From: an archaeon
Lineage (GTDB): Archaea > Iainarchaeota > Iainarchaeia > Iainarchaeales > Iainarchaeaceae
Reading direction: 5' to 3'
DNA length: 12,808 nt
NCBI GenBank assembly: GCA_024653865.1
Contig: JANLHD010000125.1
Span: forward strand, 1 to 12,808
The position numbers and the translations under genes are program-made. Below are positions 7,440-12,808 of this stretch, in pieces (within the stretch, counting starts at the first letter, position 1; every line of letters starts with the position of its first letter). Below the pieces are notes generated by a model, which saw nothing but the letters and a program-made list of their open reading frames with translations, was not told the DNA's origin and did no database searches.

Positions 7440-7778
7440 ATGGCCTTGGAAATATCGCCAAATATCGTTTTTGCAAATTTATATGTAGTTCTTGAAGTGT
7501 TGCTCTTCATTTCACTGATGTTCATTCTCGCGCAAATAACGCGCATTTTATCAAAAAAGAACAATATTGCGGCAAAGGCAAACTACTTCTACTTTGCAAT
7601 CGTGCCCTATCTTGTATACAAGGGCGTGTTTGTGTGGCGCTCGGTTAACGGGCTTGTGCTAAATTCTTTTTATGAAACTGTTATTCTTGCCAGTTTTTTC
7701 CTCCTGCTAACCGGACTGATTGTTTATCTTGGAGTTGGGGAATTGACAAGGACATGCGCAGCGGAGTGTGAGCTCTGA
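7440..7778 (+). CDS. Small three-helix membrane protein, first gene of the operon
   Basis: 112 residues starting MALEISPNIV. A TTG two codons upstream could also start the frame, but the ATG is preferred because it lies 26 bases from a strong TATA-like box. Three membrane helices are visible, roughly 12-34, 49-66 and 78-98, with a basic loop (RILSKKNNIAAK) after helix one that should be cytoplasmic. The short polar tail contains two cysteines (CAAEC). No family recognised. Two bases separate its stop from the next gene. The overall plan (three helices, Lys-rich loop after the first) resembles the next gene product, so distant paralogy is possible but unproven. Confidence 0.75.
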   Translation: MALEISPNIVFANLYVVLEVLLFISLMFILAQITRILSKKNNIAAKANYFYFAIVPYLVYKGVFVWRSVNGLVLNSFYETVILASFFLLLTGLIVYLGVGELTRTCAAECEL

Positions 7779-7780
7779 CA

Positions 7781-8149
7781 ATGGCTTTTACGATATGGCA
7801 ATCATTATTTGCAATAGCAATGCATTTGGCAGGGTCGATTTTGCTTGCCGTGAGCTTTGTAAAAGTAGCCTCTGTTGTATTCTGCCTCTCAAAAAACCTT
7901 CGGATAACCCCGAAATTTTTTTCCGGAACAAAACTCCCCTTGCGAACAAATCTGATTATACTCGGAAGCTCCGGGTTTCTCTTCCTTGGCATGAGTTTTA
8001 TATACGCAATACTAACCCCAACATCAAATCCGCCTGGGTATGTGAGGTTCATCGGCACTACGTTTGCAATTGTAGGAAACATTCTAATGATTTATGCCCT
8101 TTATGATTTCTACCGCGAACTTAAAGCAAAAGGAGTGGCAAAAGCATGA
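7781..8149 (+). CDS. Small three-helix membrane protein, second gene of the operon
   Basis: 122 residues. Membrane helices lie at about 10-36, 57-79 and 89-111. A basic loop (KNLRITPKFFSGTKLPLR) follows helix one, and the tail DFYRELKAKGVAKA is charged, placing loop and tail in the cytoplasm by the positive-inside rule. Its ATG is two bases after the previous stop. A GGAGTG lies 12 bases upstream, a rather distant Shine-Dalgarno. Its own stop overlaps the next start (ATGA), so the genes are translationally coupled. No family recognised. Helix three ending in a Tyr/Arg/Glu-rich exit is common in small archaeal membrane proteins, but this gives no function. Confidence 0.75.
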   Translation: MAFTIWQSLFAIAMHLAGSILLAVSFVKVASVVFCLSKNLRITPKFFSGTKLPLRTNLIILGSSGFLFLGMSFIYAILTPTSNPPGYVRFIGTTFAIVGNILMIYALYDFYRELKAKGVAKA

Positions 8150-8385
8150 ATAAAGATAATCTTTTGTTTTTTTCAGTTGTAATAGTCTTGGTTCTCGTGG
8201 CTTTTGTAAGCTTGGTAAATCTTCCCGCAACCGGAAACGCCACTTTGGCTGATGAAGGCCTGGAACTAAACAGCTCCACATCATTTTACCATTTGATTTT
8301 CCTTCTCATTGCGGCAATACTTGTGATGGTGTGGTTTTTCCAGCGGTCGGTAAAAAAGTTTTTCTCAAAAATGGAGAAAAATTAA
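8146..8385 (+). CDS. Small two-helix membrane protein, third gene of the operon
   Basis: 79 residues. Two helices (about 6-25 and 48-65) flank a loop of about 22 residues that carries two N-glycosylation sequons (N31AT, N42SS) and is acidic, so it is probably outside the cell. The C-terminal tail RSVKKFFSKMEKN is strongly basic and probably cytoplasmic. The start overlaps the previous stop by four bases (ATGA). No family recognised. Small hairpin proteins of this kind are often subunits of larger membrane complexes; that role is inferred from the operon only. Confidence 0.75.
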   Translation: MNKDNLLFFSVVIVLVLVAFVSLVNLPATGNATLADEGLELNSSTSFYHLIFLLIAAILVMVWFFQRSVKKFFSKMEKN

Positions 8386-8404
8386 ACTCTTCTTGGGTGA
8401 TGGA

Positions 8405-8689
8405 ATGGCAAAAGCCGACTTTGACGAAATTGACTTAATGGCATTCACCTCTGTTCTTCTTGCGGCTTTCCTGCTTGGCTTTATTGTGCACGAGCTCGTG
8501 CATGTTGCAACAATCTCGCACCCCGTGCGCGTGAGCATCTATTTTGGCTCGAACCAGTTCGCGCTCGGGACATGCTGCCTTCTCGAAGGTGAACAACCGC
8601 TCCTCGAACTCTCATACGCCATCCAGTTTATCGCGACAATAGGATGGATTATAATGAACCGCAAAGTTTTCATAAAACCTGCAAAATAG
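8405..8689 (+). CDS. Minimal HExxH membrane protein, possible metallopeptidase-like
   Basis: 94 residues from the ATG at 8405, which follows GGTGA (8396-8400) with 4-base spacing. A TTG four codons upstream is less likely because it would sit on that Shine-Dalgarno sequence. Helix one (about 12-36) contains HELVH (29-33), an HExxH metal-binding motif embedded in the membrane as in M50/site-2 proteases. A second helix (about 66-84) follows a loop with GTCCLLEGE, whose two Cys and two Glu could supply further ligands. The M50 second motif (NxxPxxxxDG) is absent and the protein is far shorter than known peptidases. It may be a non-catalytic metal-binding subunit or a new minimal family. It is the last gene of the operon, 19 bases after the previous stop. 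Confidence 0.75.
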   Translation: MAKADFDEIDLMAFTSVLLAAFLLGFIVHELVHVATISHPVRVSIYFGSNQFALGTCCLLEGEQPLLELSYAIQFIATIGWIIMNRKVFIKPAK

Positions 8690-8697
8690 TTTTTTTT
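8690..8697 (+). terminator. Oligo-T terminator after the small membrane operon
   Basis: Eight T directly after the TAG stop at 8687-8689. T-runs alone can terminate archaeal RNA polymerase. It lies in the short gap between convergent genes. Confidence 0.6.
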
Positions 8698-8734
8698 AGT
8701 GCCTTGATTTTATCGCGGCCTTTTCCTTTTCAAC

Positions 8735-9001
8735 TTACTTTTCGCTCGAATCCGGCTTTAGAAGGACGCTCATTTTATCCTCAAGGCTCTGTACCCTCTT
8801 CTTGAGTTCGGAATTATCGGTCTGGCGCACTTTGTAGATGTGCTCGACTTCTTTTCGCAGCTCTTCTTCCTTTTTGCGCACTTCACTTATTTTCTTTATA
8901 AGCTTTTTGTTTGAAAAGCGGTAAAAGTAAATCATTAAAATTGCAAAAACCACGAAAGCGGCGACCAAAACCATTGTTTCGGTTGAAATATCCTCGAACA
9001 T
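8735..9001 (-). CDS. Small membrane-anchored coiled-coil protein, partner of the surface protein
   Basis: 88 residues. One membrane helix (about 9-27) is followed by a highly charged heptad-like helix (about 31-80, with KKISEVRKKEEELRKEVEHI and LKKRVQSLEDKM), which should project into the cytoplasm given the basic residues after the helix. The ATG overlaps the stop of the 638-residue gene as TAATG, so translation is coupled and the two proteins are probably made in fixed ratio. No catalytic motif and no family recognised. The upstream protein also has a membrane helix with a basic tail, so a complex linking an outside scaffold to an inside coiled coil is a reasonable inference. Confidence 0.8.
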   Translation of the reverse strand: MFEDISTETMVLVAAFVVFAILMIYFYRFSNKKLIKKISEVRKKEEELRKEVEHIYKVRQTDNSELKKRVQSLEDKMSVLLKPDSSEK

Positions 9002-10917
9002 TACACATCATCCTCTAAACCCAAAATGCTCTCAAGCCTCTCTTCCAGTGATTTTCTGTGCCTGCGCTTTTGCCGTATCCTTCTGATTCGCAGGTGTAAA
9101 TGATTGGCAATAAAGATTAATATTATTATCCCCGCCCCTGCAAGAAGAATTAACCCAAGCGAACTTGCCGTAAGCGGGGCTTCTCTTTCATAAGAATTTT
9201 CCAGGTCCTTGAGCTGGTTTATTTGCTCAATGGTGTCTGCAATATCATCATTCAACCTTTCATACTCCGCGTTTGCAACAAGGCCTTTCATCTCTGTTAT
9301 GGATTCCTTAAGCTCTCTAATCCTGTTTTGGATATAAAGTTTTGTGCTGTCGGTAGCTGAAGTTTTTGCAATGCTCTGTTCGAGTTCAATTACCTGCTTT
9401 TCAAGCCCTTTGATGATTTCAGGATAATACGTGCTCGGGGACTTTAGCGTAAAAGAGCAGGATGCTGCTTTTTCCAGGTCCGCAATTCTCAGCGTGACAT
9501 TTGCAGTATATTTCCCTTCCTTTAATTGCTCGGGAATCGTAATCGGGACAGTTTTATCAATCGATTCTGTGGGTCTTATTGCAATAGGGGTTGAGCCAAG
9601 ACCGAATCTTTGCCCTTTTTCATCCTCAATCCACCACGCAAGATCAACATCCTCATAATAATCACCCATATTCTGCGCTGCAATATTAATGTAATATGGC
9701 GCTCCGGGCGTTGCAGAAGCCGAAAGGCACTGCGCAACCAAGTCATATCTCAGATTGCCGACAATGTCTATCTTGTTGTCCTTGACATCGTACTTTATTT
9801 TTTTATCCGGCGAGAGAAGCGTAATTGTAACCACGTATGTGCCCGCAACTTTCGGGGTCCAAGACTCTGCAAAAATCACCTTGAAAGCTTTTCCTGGCTC
9901 CAAAAAAGGCACTGATTCTTCAGAATAAAACTCGAGCTGCCCTTCCTTTACAACTTGCATCTGCACAATAAAGCCTGTCCTATTGGGTATCCCGTGCGAA
10001 ACCAAAAGGGCTGCCGTTGCAGGATAACCCAGTTCCAATTTATCAAAAGCAAAATTTCTCGTGGCCGCCTTGAGGCCCTCGCTTCCAAACCCCCCGCCCC
10101 CACCAGAACCGCTCCCGCCACCGCCTCCGGATCCACCCGAGCCGCCCGGAGACCCGCCAGAACCTCCATCGCCGCCAGAGCCAGATCCGCCGCCCGATGA
10201 GGAAGAGACGCTAAATCTACCCAAGCTGTTCGAATCGCTCTGCGAGCCGCAGGAAAAAGTAGAGGTCGCAGAGTAGGTTCCCGCAGTGCTTGGCGCGAGA
10301 AGCGTGTAAATGTACTCGCCGTTGCCAAGGCCCGTCATTGCCTGAGAGAAATAAAGCGCGCTCGCATCCGGATTGAAAATGCTGATGCTGCTGTTGAGGT
10401 CATTGAATGCGTTCCCGTCGCTGTTCTCCACGCTATTTCTTATCGTGGCCGTGTCGCCGGCATCATATGAAGCGCCGTTGTTGAGGAAAGAAATCACTAT
10501 CGAGAAATCCCCGACATAAATGTACTCGTTGAAATCGTAATTGATGTTGCTCGAGTTCGAGTCCATTGCTCTTATTTCAAACTTGTATGTCCCGTTCTGG
10601 TCGAAAGTGAAGCCGAGCGAGTAATCCCCGTTGCCATCGCTTGAAAACGAAATGCTGTTCGTGTCCCCTCCTGGCTCGTAAACAGTCGCGCTCACCGTTG
10701 CGTTTGGGTCGGGAGTTCCAGTTGACTTGGTTACACTGACCAAAATGTCCTGTGTCCCCGTCGCATCCATGCACCTCGAGGCATCGAGCGAGGCGCTGAT
10801 GCTTGTACTGTTTGAAATCCAGGTTATGTTTGCGCTGCTCTCCGAAGCTGAAAACGCTCCGCCTGCAGCCAAAAGCATGGCTGTTGCGATTAAAAAGACC
10901 CTTGTCGTGCCTGACAT
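9001..10917 (-). CDS. Secreted, C-terminally membrane-anchored multidomain surface protein
   Basis: 638 residues. A signal peptide (1-24, ending AAGGAFSAS) leads into two Ig-like beta regions (about 28-136 and 137-237) rich in N-glycosylation sequons (N30, N36, N72, N108, N121, N175). A Gly/Ser linker (238-279) follows, then two further beta regions (about 285-385 and 390-492) resembling CARDB-type domains, a coiled coil (about 497-576), one membrane helix (about 586-606) and a basic, then acidic cytoplasmic tail. The orientation is therefore outside for almost all of the chain. ATTAATATTT (10941-10950), centred 28 bases before the ATG, supports a leaderless start. The stop overlaps the start of the coiled-coil gene. 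Exact family and function are not recognised; a scaffold, adhesin or envelope-assembly role would fit. Confidence 0.85.
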   Translation of the reverse strand: MSGTTRVFLIATAMLLAAGGAFSASESSANITWISNSTSISASLDASRCMDATGTQDILVSVTKSTGTPDPNATVSATVYEPGGDTNSISFSSDGNGDYSLGFTFDQNGTYKFEIRAMDSNSSNINYDFNEYIYVGDFSIVISFLNNGASYDAGDTATIRNSVENSDGNAFNDLNSSISIFNPDASALYFSQAMTGLGNGEYIYTLLAPSTAGTYSATSTFSCGSQSDSNSLGRFSVSSSSGGGSGSGGDGGSGGSPGGSGGSGGGGGSGSGGGGGFGSEGLKAATRNFAFDKLELGYPATAALLVSHGIPNRTGFIVQMQVVKEGQLEFYSEESVPFLEPGKAFKVIFAESWTPKVAGTYVVTITLLSPDKKIKYDVKDNKIDIVGNLRYDLVAQCLSASATPGAPYYINIAAQNMGDYYEDVDLAWWIEDEKGQRFGLGSTPIAIRPTESIDKTVPITIPEQLKEGKYTANVTLRIADLEKAASCSFTLKSPSTYYPEIIKGLEKQVIELEQSIAKTSATDSTKLYIQNRIRELKESITEMKGLVANAEYERLNDDIADTIEQINQLKDLENSYEREAPLTASSLGLILLAGAGIIILIFIANHLHLRIRRIRQKRRHRKSLEERLESILGLEDDV

Positions 10918-10940
10918 TTATGTCTTTATAGGGAAAGCAA

Positions 10941-10950
10941 AAATATTAAT
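10941..10950 (-). promoter_or_regulatory. TATA-like box of the surface-protein gene
   Basis: ATTAATATTT on the minus strand, centred 28 bases upstream of the ATG at 10917. A second match (CTATAAAG, 10924-10931) is only about 11 bases from the start and too close to serve it. Confidence 0.5.
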
Positions 10951-10953
10951 GTT

Positions 10954-10991
10954 GGGGTTGCCCCAAAAAAAACCTGTTTTGGGTTTTGCCC
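10954..10991 (-). terminator. Cluster of small hairpins with T-run, probable 3' end of the upstream gene
   Basis: Read on the plus strand, GGGGTTGCCCC (10954-10964) is followed by CCCAAAA/TTTTGGG arms (10962-10968 and 10977-10983) and GGGTTTTGCCC (10981-10991). On the minus strand the middle hairpin carries eight consecutive T (10965-10972). It lies 38 bases after the stop of the 319-residue gene, so termination there is likely. Confidence 0.45.
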
Positions 10992-11029
10992 AGCTGCGCA
11001 TCCCGGCAGGATTGCAGAGAATTCGGGTT

Positions 11030-11989
11030 TTATTCGGTCACATTGATTGTGAACTTTATCGGATAGCCCGAAGGCGAAATTGCGTTCGCGGCATCAAAGT
11101 AGAGGTTCCTGTACTTGAATTCCCACTCTTCCCTCTTTTCCCTTGGCGGAGCAACAACCATGAAATCTATTTCGTACTCCCCCGGCGGCGTGCCATCCCT
11201 GAGCTTTCCTTTTATCGTAACCTGGTTTGCCCAGTTCCTCGAAAACTTGGGGAACACGGGCTCGAGGAGGAATGTAGAGGGCGAAACCTCTATGTCAAAG
11301 TGCTCAAGCGACTCCGAACTCGGGATAATGGTTGCCCCTTGGTAAGTCTGCACGCCATAGCCCGTGTAAAAGAAAACCACGCCGATGAAATCCTTTCTTC
11401 CTGAAACGCTCAGGGTGTCGAACTGCTCCGCGGGATAAGTCCCGTAACCGTTCGTCGCCCAATACTTTGGGTTGGGCTCTGACCAGTACTTCAATCCCTG
11501 GTCCTTGAAACCGGGATAGAATTCCGGCTGCTGGAAATATTCTTCCGATAAAGACCCGATAGCATAGTACCTTCCCGATGCGAGCAGGTATGCAATTTCA
11601 CTGAAATCTTCCGGTATTTTCGGGAGCTGCGAAAAAATCTCGCTTTCAGAATTTAGTGAAAAGAACGCGGGGACCTTTTCTATCGGAATCCCGAGGAACT
11701 GTGATGCCTTTTCAAACAAGTTATATTCGTCCCTCTTGGGCCTGAATGTCTCCTCAAAGTACCTCTGCCTCACCGCAAACTGGCCCGGAGCTATTTCAAT
11801 TGTTTCAGAAACCGATTGGGGCTCTTCCTGTGCTTCGCCTTCAATTGGAAGTACTGCAAGTGGGGTGCCACTACTGTTTTCCGCCTTGAAAGGATTTAAT
11901 GCAAAAATAGCCACTGCCGCAACCAAAATAATACCGACAATGAGTGTCGGCACGAGGTTATTCCCTTTTGATTGTTGCTCTTCCACCAT
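11030..11989 (-). CDS. Membrane-anchored ectodomain protein of unknown function
   Basis: 319 residues. A short polar N-terminus is followed by one helix (about 12-31) and a long outside chain, so it is probably a signal-anchored protein. After an acidic linker (40-65), residues 70-220 are Tyr/Phe/Pro-rich (KYWSEPNPKYWATNGYGTYP at 167-186 and nearby). Residues 234-319 look like a beta-sandwich (FDIEVSPSTF, GTPPGEYEIDFMVVAPP) ending FTINVTE. There is no cysteine in the mature chain. No catalytic motif or family recognised. The ATG at 11987-11989 lies about 38 bases from a TATA-like box, implying a short leader. It is flanked by other secreted-protein genes on the same strand, but the separate promoters and probable terminator suggest its own transcript. 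Confidence 0.8.
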   Translation of the reverse strand: MVEEQQSKGNNLVPTLIVGIILVAAVAIFALNPFKAENSSGTPLAVLPIEGEAQEEPQSVSETIEIAPGQFAVRQRYFEETFRPKRDEYNLFEKASQFLGIPIEKVPAFFSLNSESEIFSQLPKIPEDFSEIAYLLASGRYYAIGSLSEEYFQQPEFYPGFKDQGLKYWSEPNPKYWATNGYGTYPAEQFDTLSVSGRKDFIGVVFFYTGYGVQTYQGATIIPSSESLEHFDIEVSPSTFLLEPVFPKFSRNWANQVTIKGKLRDGTPPGEYEIDFMVVAPPREKREEWEFKYRNLYFDAANAISPSGYPIKFTINVTE

Positions 11990-12022
11990 TGTTCCACTAC
12001 AAAAAATAATAGTGCTTATGGG

Positions 12023-12032
12023 AATTTAAATT
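12023..12032 (-). promoter_or_regulatory. TATA-like box of the 319-residue gene
   Basis: AATTTAAATT, centred about 38 bases upstream of the ATG at 11989. Transcription would start near 12000 and give a leader of about 10 bases. Confidence 0.4.
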
Positions 12033-12053
12033 GAGCGCCTCGCCTGCGCAAAA

Positions 12054-12686
12054 TCAGCTTGAAATCGAGGTTGTCCTGAATGTAACCGCGTGCTCTCCTT
12101 GCGAAACAGTTCCGTTAAAGTCTCCGGAAAAGCACAAGCCGTTCGTGTCGTTCACACCCAATGAAGTCGTGAGCCTTCCAGCTGCGGTTTCAGTGAATTC
12201 ATTAAAGTTCCTGCACGTGGTGGCCGTTACCGGGTTAGTGGATGTGGTTACAGTGCAATCCTGTGCCCAGCCGCCAAGGCCGTTTGCACCGCATCCGGTT
12301 TCATTGCCCATCCAAATTTTCAGCACTATATTCGTGTCGACGCCGCTGAATGCATCCGTGAAGTTCCCGTCAATGTTCGCGGCTACGTTGCCGTTATTTG
12401 TAATGGTTACAGCGTAAGTCGAGGCATCCTGGCAGGCGGTTCCGCCCGCAGAGGTTGTCTGTGGCAGGCACTTGGAGCCGTTTCCGTCAGCATCCGAATC
12501 GAACGTGCATGTGCTTTCAACGAAGTAGAAAGAAGAACTGCTGCACGCGCCTGCGTAAGCGAGAGTGTGGCTTGCGTTCGACGCAACCACCCAAGTCATC
12601 GTTGTATCATTGGTTGCCGCGGCATAAACAAACCCGCCAGCAATAACAACCAAGTACAATAACAGAACCTTGTGGTTTGTATTCAA
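12054..12686 (-). CDS. Secreted cysteine-rich, sequon-rich protein
   Basis: 210 residues starting from TTG at 12684-12686; no better in-frame ATG exists before the signal peptide. The signal peptide (1-24) has a hydrophobic core LLLYLVVIAGGFVY and ends at AAAT. The mature chain has eight cysteines (48, 60, 73, 85, 132, 144, 158, 185), an even number that could form four disulfides. It has seven N-glycosylation sequons (26, 37, 69, 108, 128, 179, 191). The segment YAVTITNNGNVAANI (91-105) looks like the start of a beta-sandwich common in surface proteins. There is no C-terminal anchor, so it should be released or bound by partners. A weak AGGGG lies a few bases before the start. Family unknown; a surface or extracellular structural protein is the likeliest reading. 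Confidence 0.75.
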   Translation of the reverse strand: MNTNHKVLLLYLVVIAGGFVYAAATNDTTMTWVVASNASHTLAYAGACSSSSFYFVESTCTFDSDADGNGSKCLPQTTSAGGTACQDASTYAVTITNNGNVAANIDGNFTDAFSGVDTNIVLKIWMGNETGCGANGLGGWAQDCTVTTSTNPVTATTCRNFNEFTETAAGRLTTSLGVNDTNGLCFSGDFNGTVSQGEHAVTFRTTSISS

Positions 12687-12726
12687 TTTTTCGCCCCTTT
12701 TTAATCGACAATAATTAGTGTAACCT

Positions 12727-12736
12727 TATTTATAAA
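12727..12736 (-). promoter_or_regulatory. TATA-like box of the cysteine-rich secreted protein gene
   Basis: TTTATAAATA on the minus strand, centred about 45 bases before the TTG start. Transcription would begin near 12706 and leave a leader of about 20 bases, in keeping with a non-AUG start that needs a leader. Confidence 0.5.
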
Positions 12737-12808
12737 TTTATCTTAGCCGATGCTTTTTCCGTGCCAAGCCGCTTTTTTGGGTCCATTCCTTTTTTTTTAG
12801 TATTGAAT

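Noticed and set aside
7440..8149. Clear gene duplication between the first two operon genes
   Set aside because: They share helix number and a basic loop, but I cannot see enough identical positions to claim homology.
10727..11404. 225-residue rightward frame spanning two leftward genes and their gap
   Set aside because: It crosses a promoter and hairpin region and lies opposite a signal peptide and an ectodomain; no start signal and no recognisable domain.
12035..12049. GCGC/GCGC mini-hairpin after the cysteine-rich gene as terminator
   Set aside because: Only four pairs with a seven-base loop and no T-run; not convincing alone.
12730..12808. Possible C-terminus of another leftward gene (Lys-rich, ends EKASAKINL) entering from the right edge
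   Set aside because: Only 25 codons, includes a nine-A run, and its stop overlaps the TATA-like box of the next gene; too little to call.

Overview
The window looks archaeal. Several genes have an AT-rich TATA-like box (CTATAAATAT or close variants) centred about 25-29 bases before the start codon, the spacing expected for archaeal leaderless transcripts. Genes inside operons, and the ribonucleotide reductase gene, instead carry GGTGA/GAGGTG Shine-Dalgarno sequences. Many predicted secreted proteins are rich in N-glycosylation sequons. The compact layout, many small orphan membrane proteins and a cobalamin-dependent reductase would fit a small-genome (DPANN-like) archaeon, but that placement is inference. 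No rRNA, tRNA, CRISPR array or insertion sequence was seen.

Layout. Positions 1-258 hold a divergent promoter region. A possible small basic gene runs leftward off the window and its frame is broken at a run of eight G. To the right lies a nucleoside-phosphorylase-like gene with a long C-terminal extension (259-1584). It meets a leftward two-gene unit tail to tail: a DUF1624/HGSNAT-type membrane protein (1579-2292) and, just upstream of it, a 55-residue protein (2297-2464). A perfect 9-bp inverted repeat (2495-2516) separates that unit from the largest gene, nrdJ (2534-7105, leftward). This is a class II, adenosylcobalamin-dependent ribonucleotide reductase interrupted by a 364-residue LAGLIDADG intein (4601-5692). 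The intein sits directly before the catalytic thiyl-radical cysteine.

After a very AT-rich gap (7119-7409), a rightward operon-like run of four small membrane proteins follows (7440-8689). The last is a 94-residue protein with HExxH inside a membrane helix. The run ends in an eight-T terminator. From there to the right end all genes run leftward and encode membrane-anchored or secreted proteins. They are a signal-peptide protein with eight cysteines (12054-12686), a membrane-anchored ectodomain protein (11030-11989), a 638-residue surface protein with Ig-like regions, a Gly/Ser linker, a coiled coil and a C-terminal membrane anchor (9001-10917), and a small helix-plus-coiled-coil partner coupled to it by a TAATG overlap (8735-9001).

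How the genes relate. NrdJ makes deoxynucleotides, and the phosphorylase-like gene may also touch nucleosides, although its binding loops look degenerate. The right half is best read as a cell-envelope region of unrecognised families. The clearest targets are the intein at the NrdJ active site, the small membrane operon with its minimal HExxH protein, and the coupled surface-protein/coiled-coil pair.
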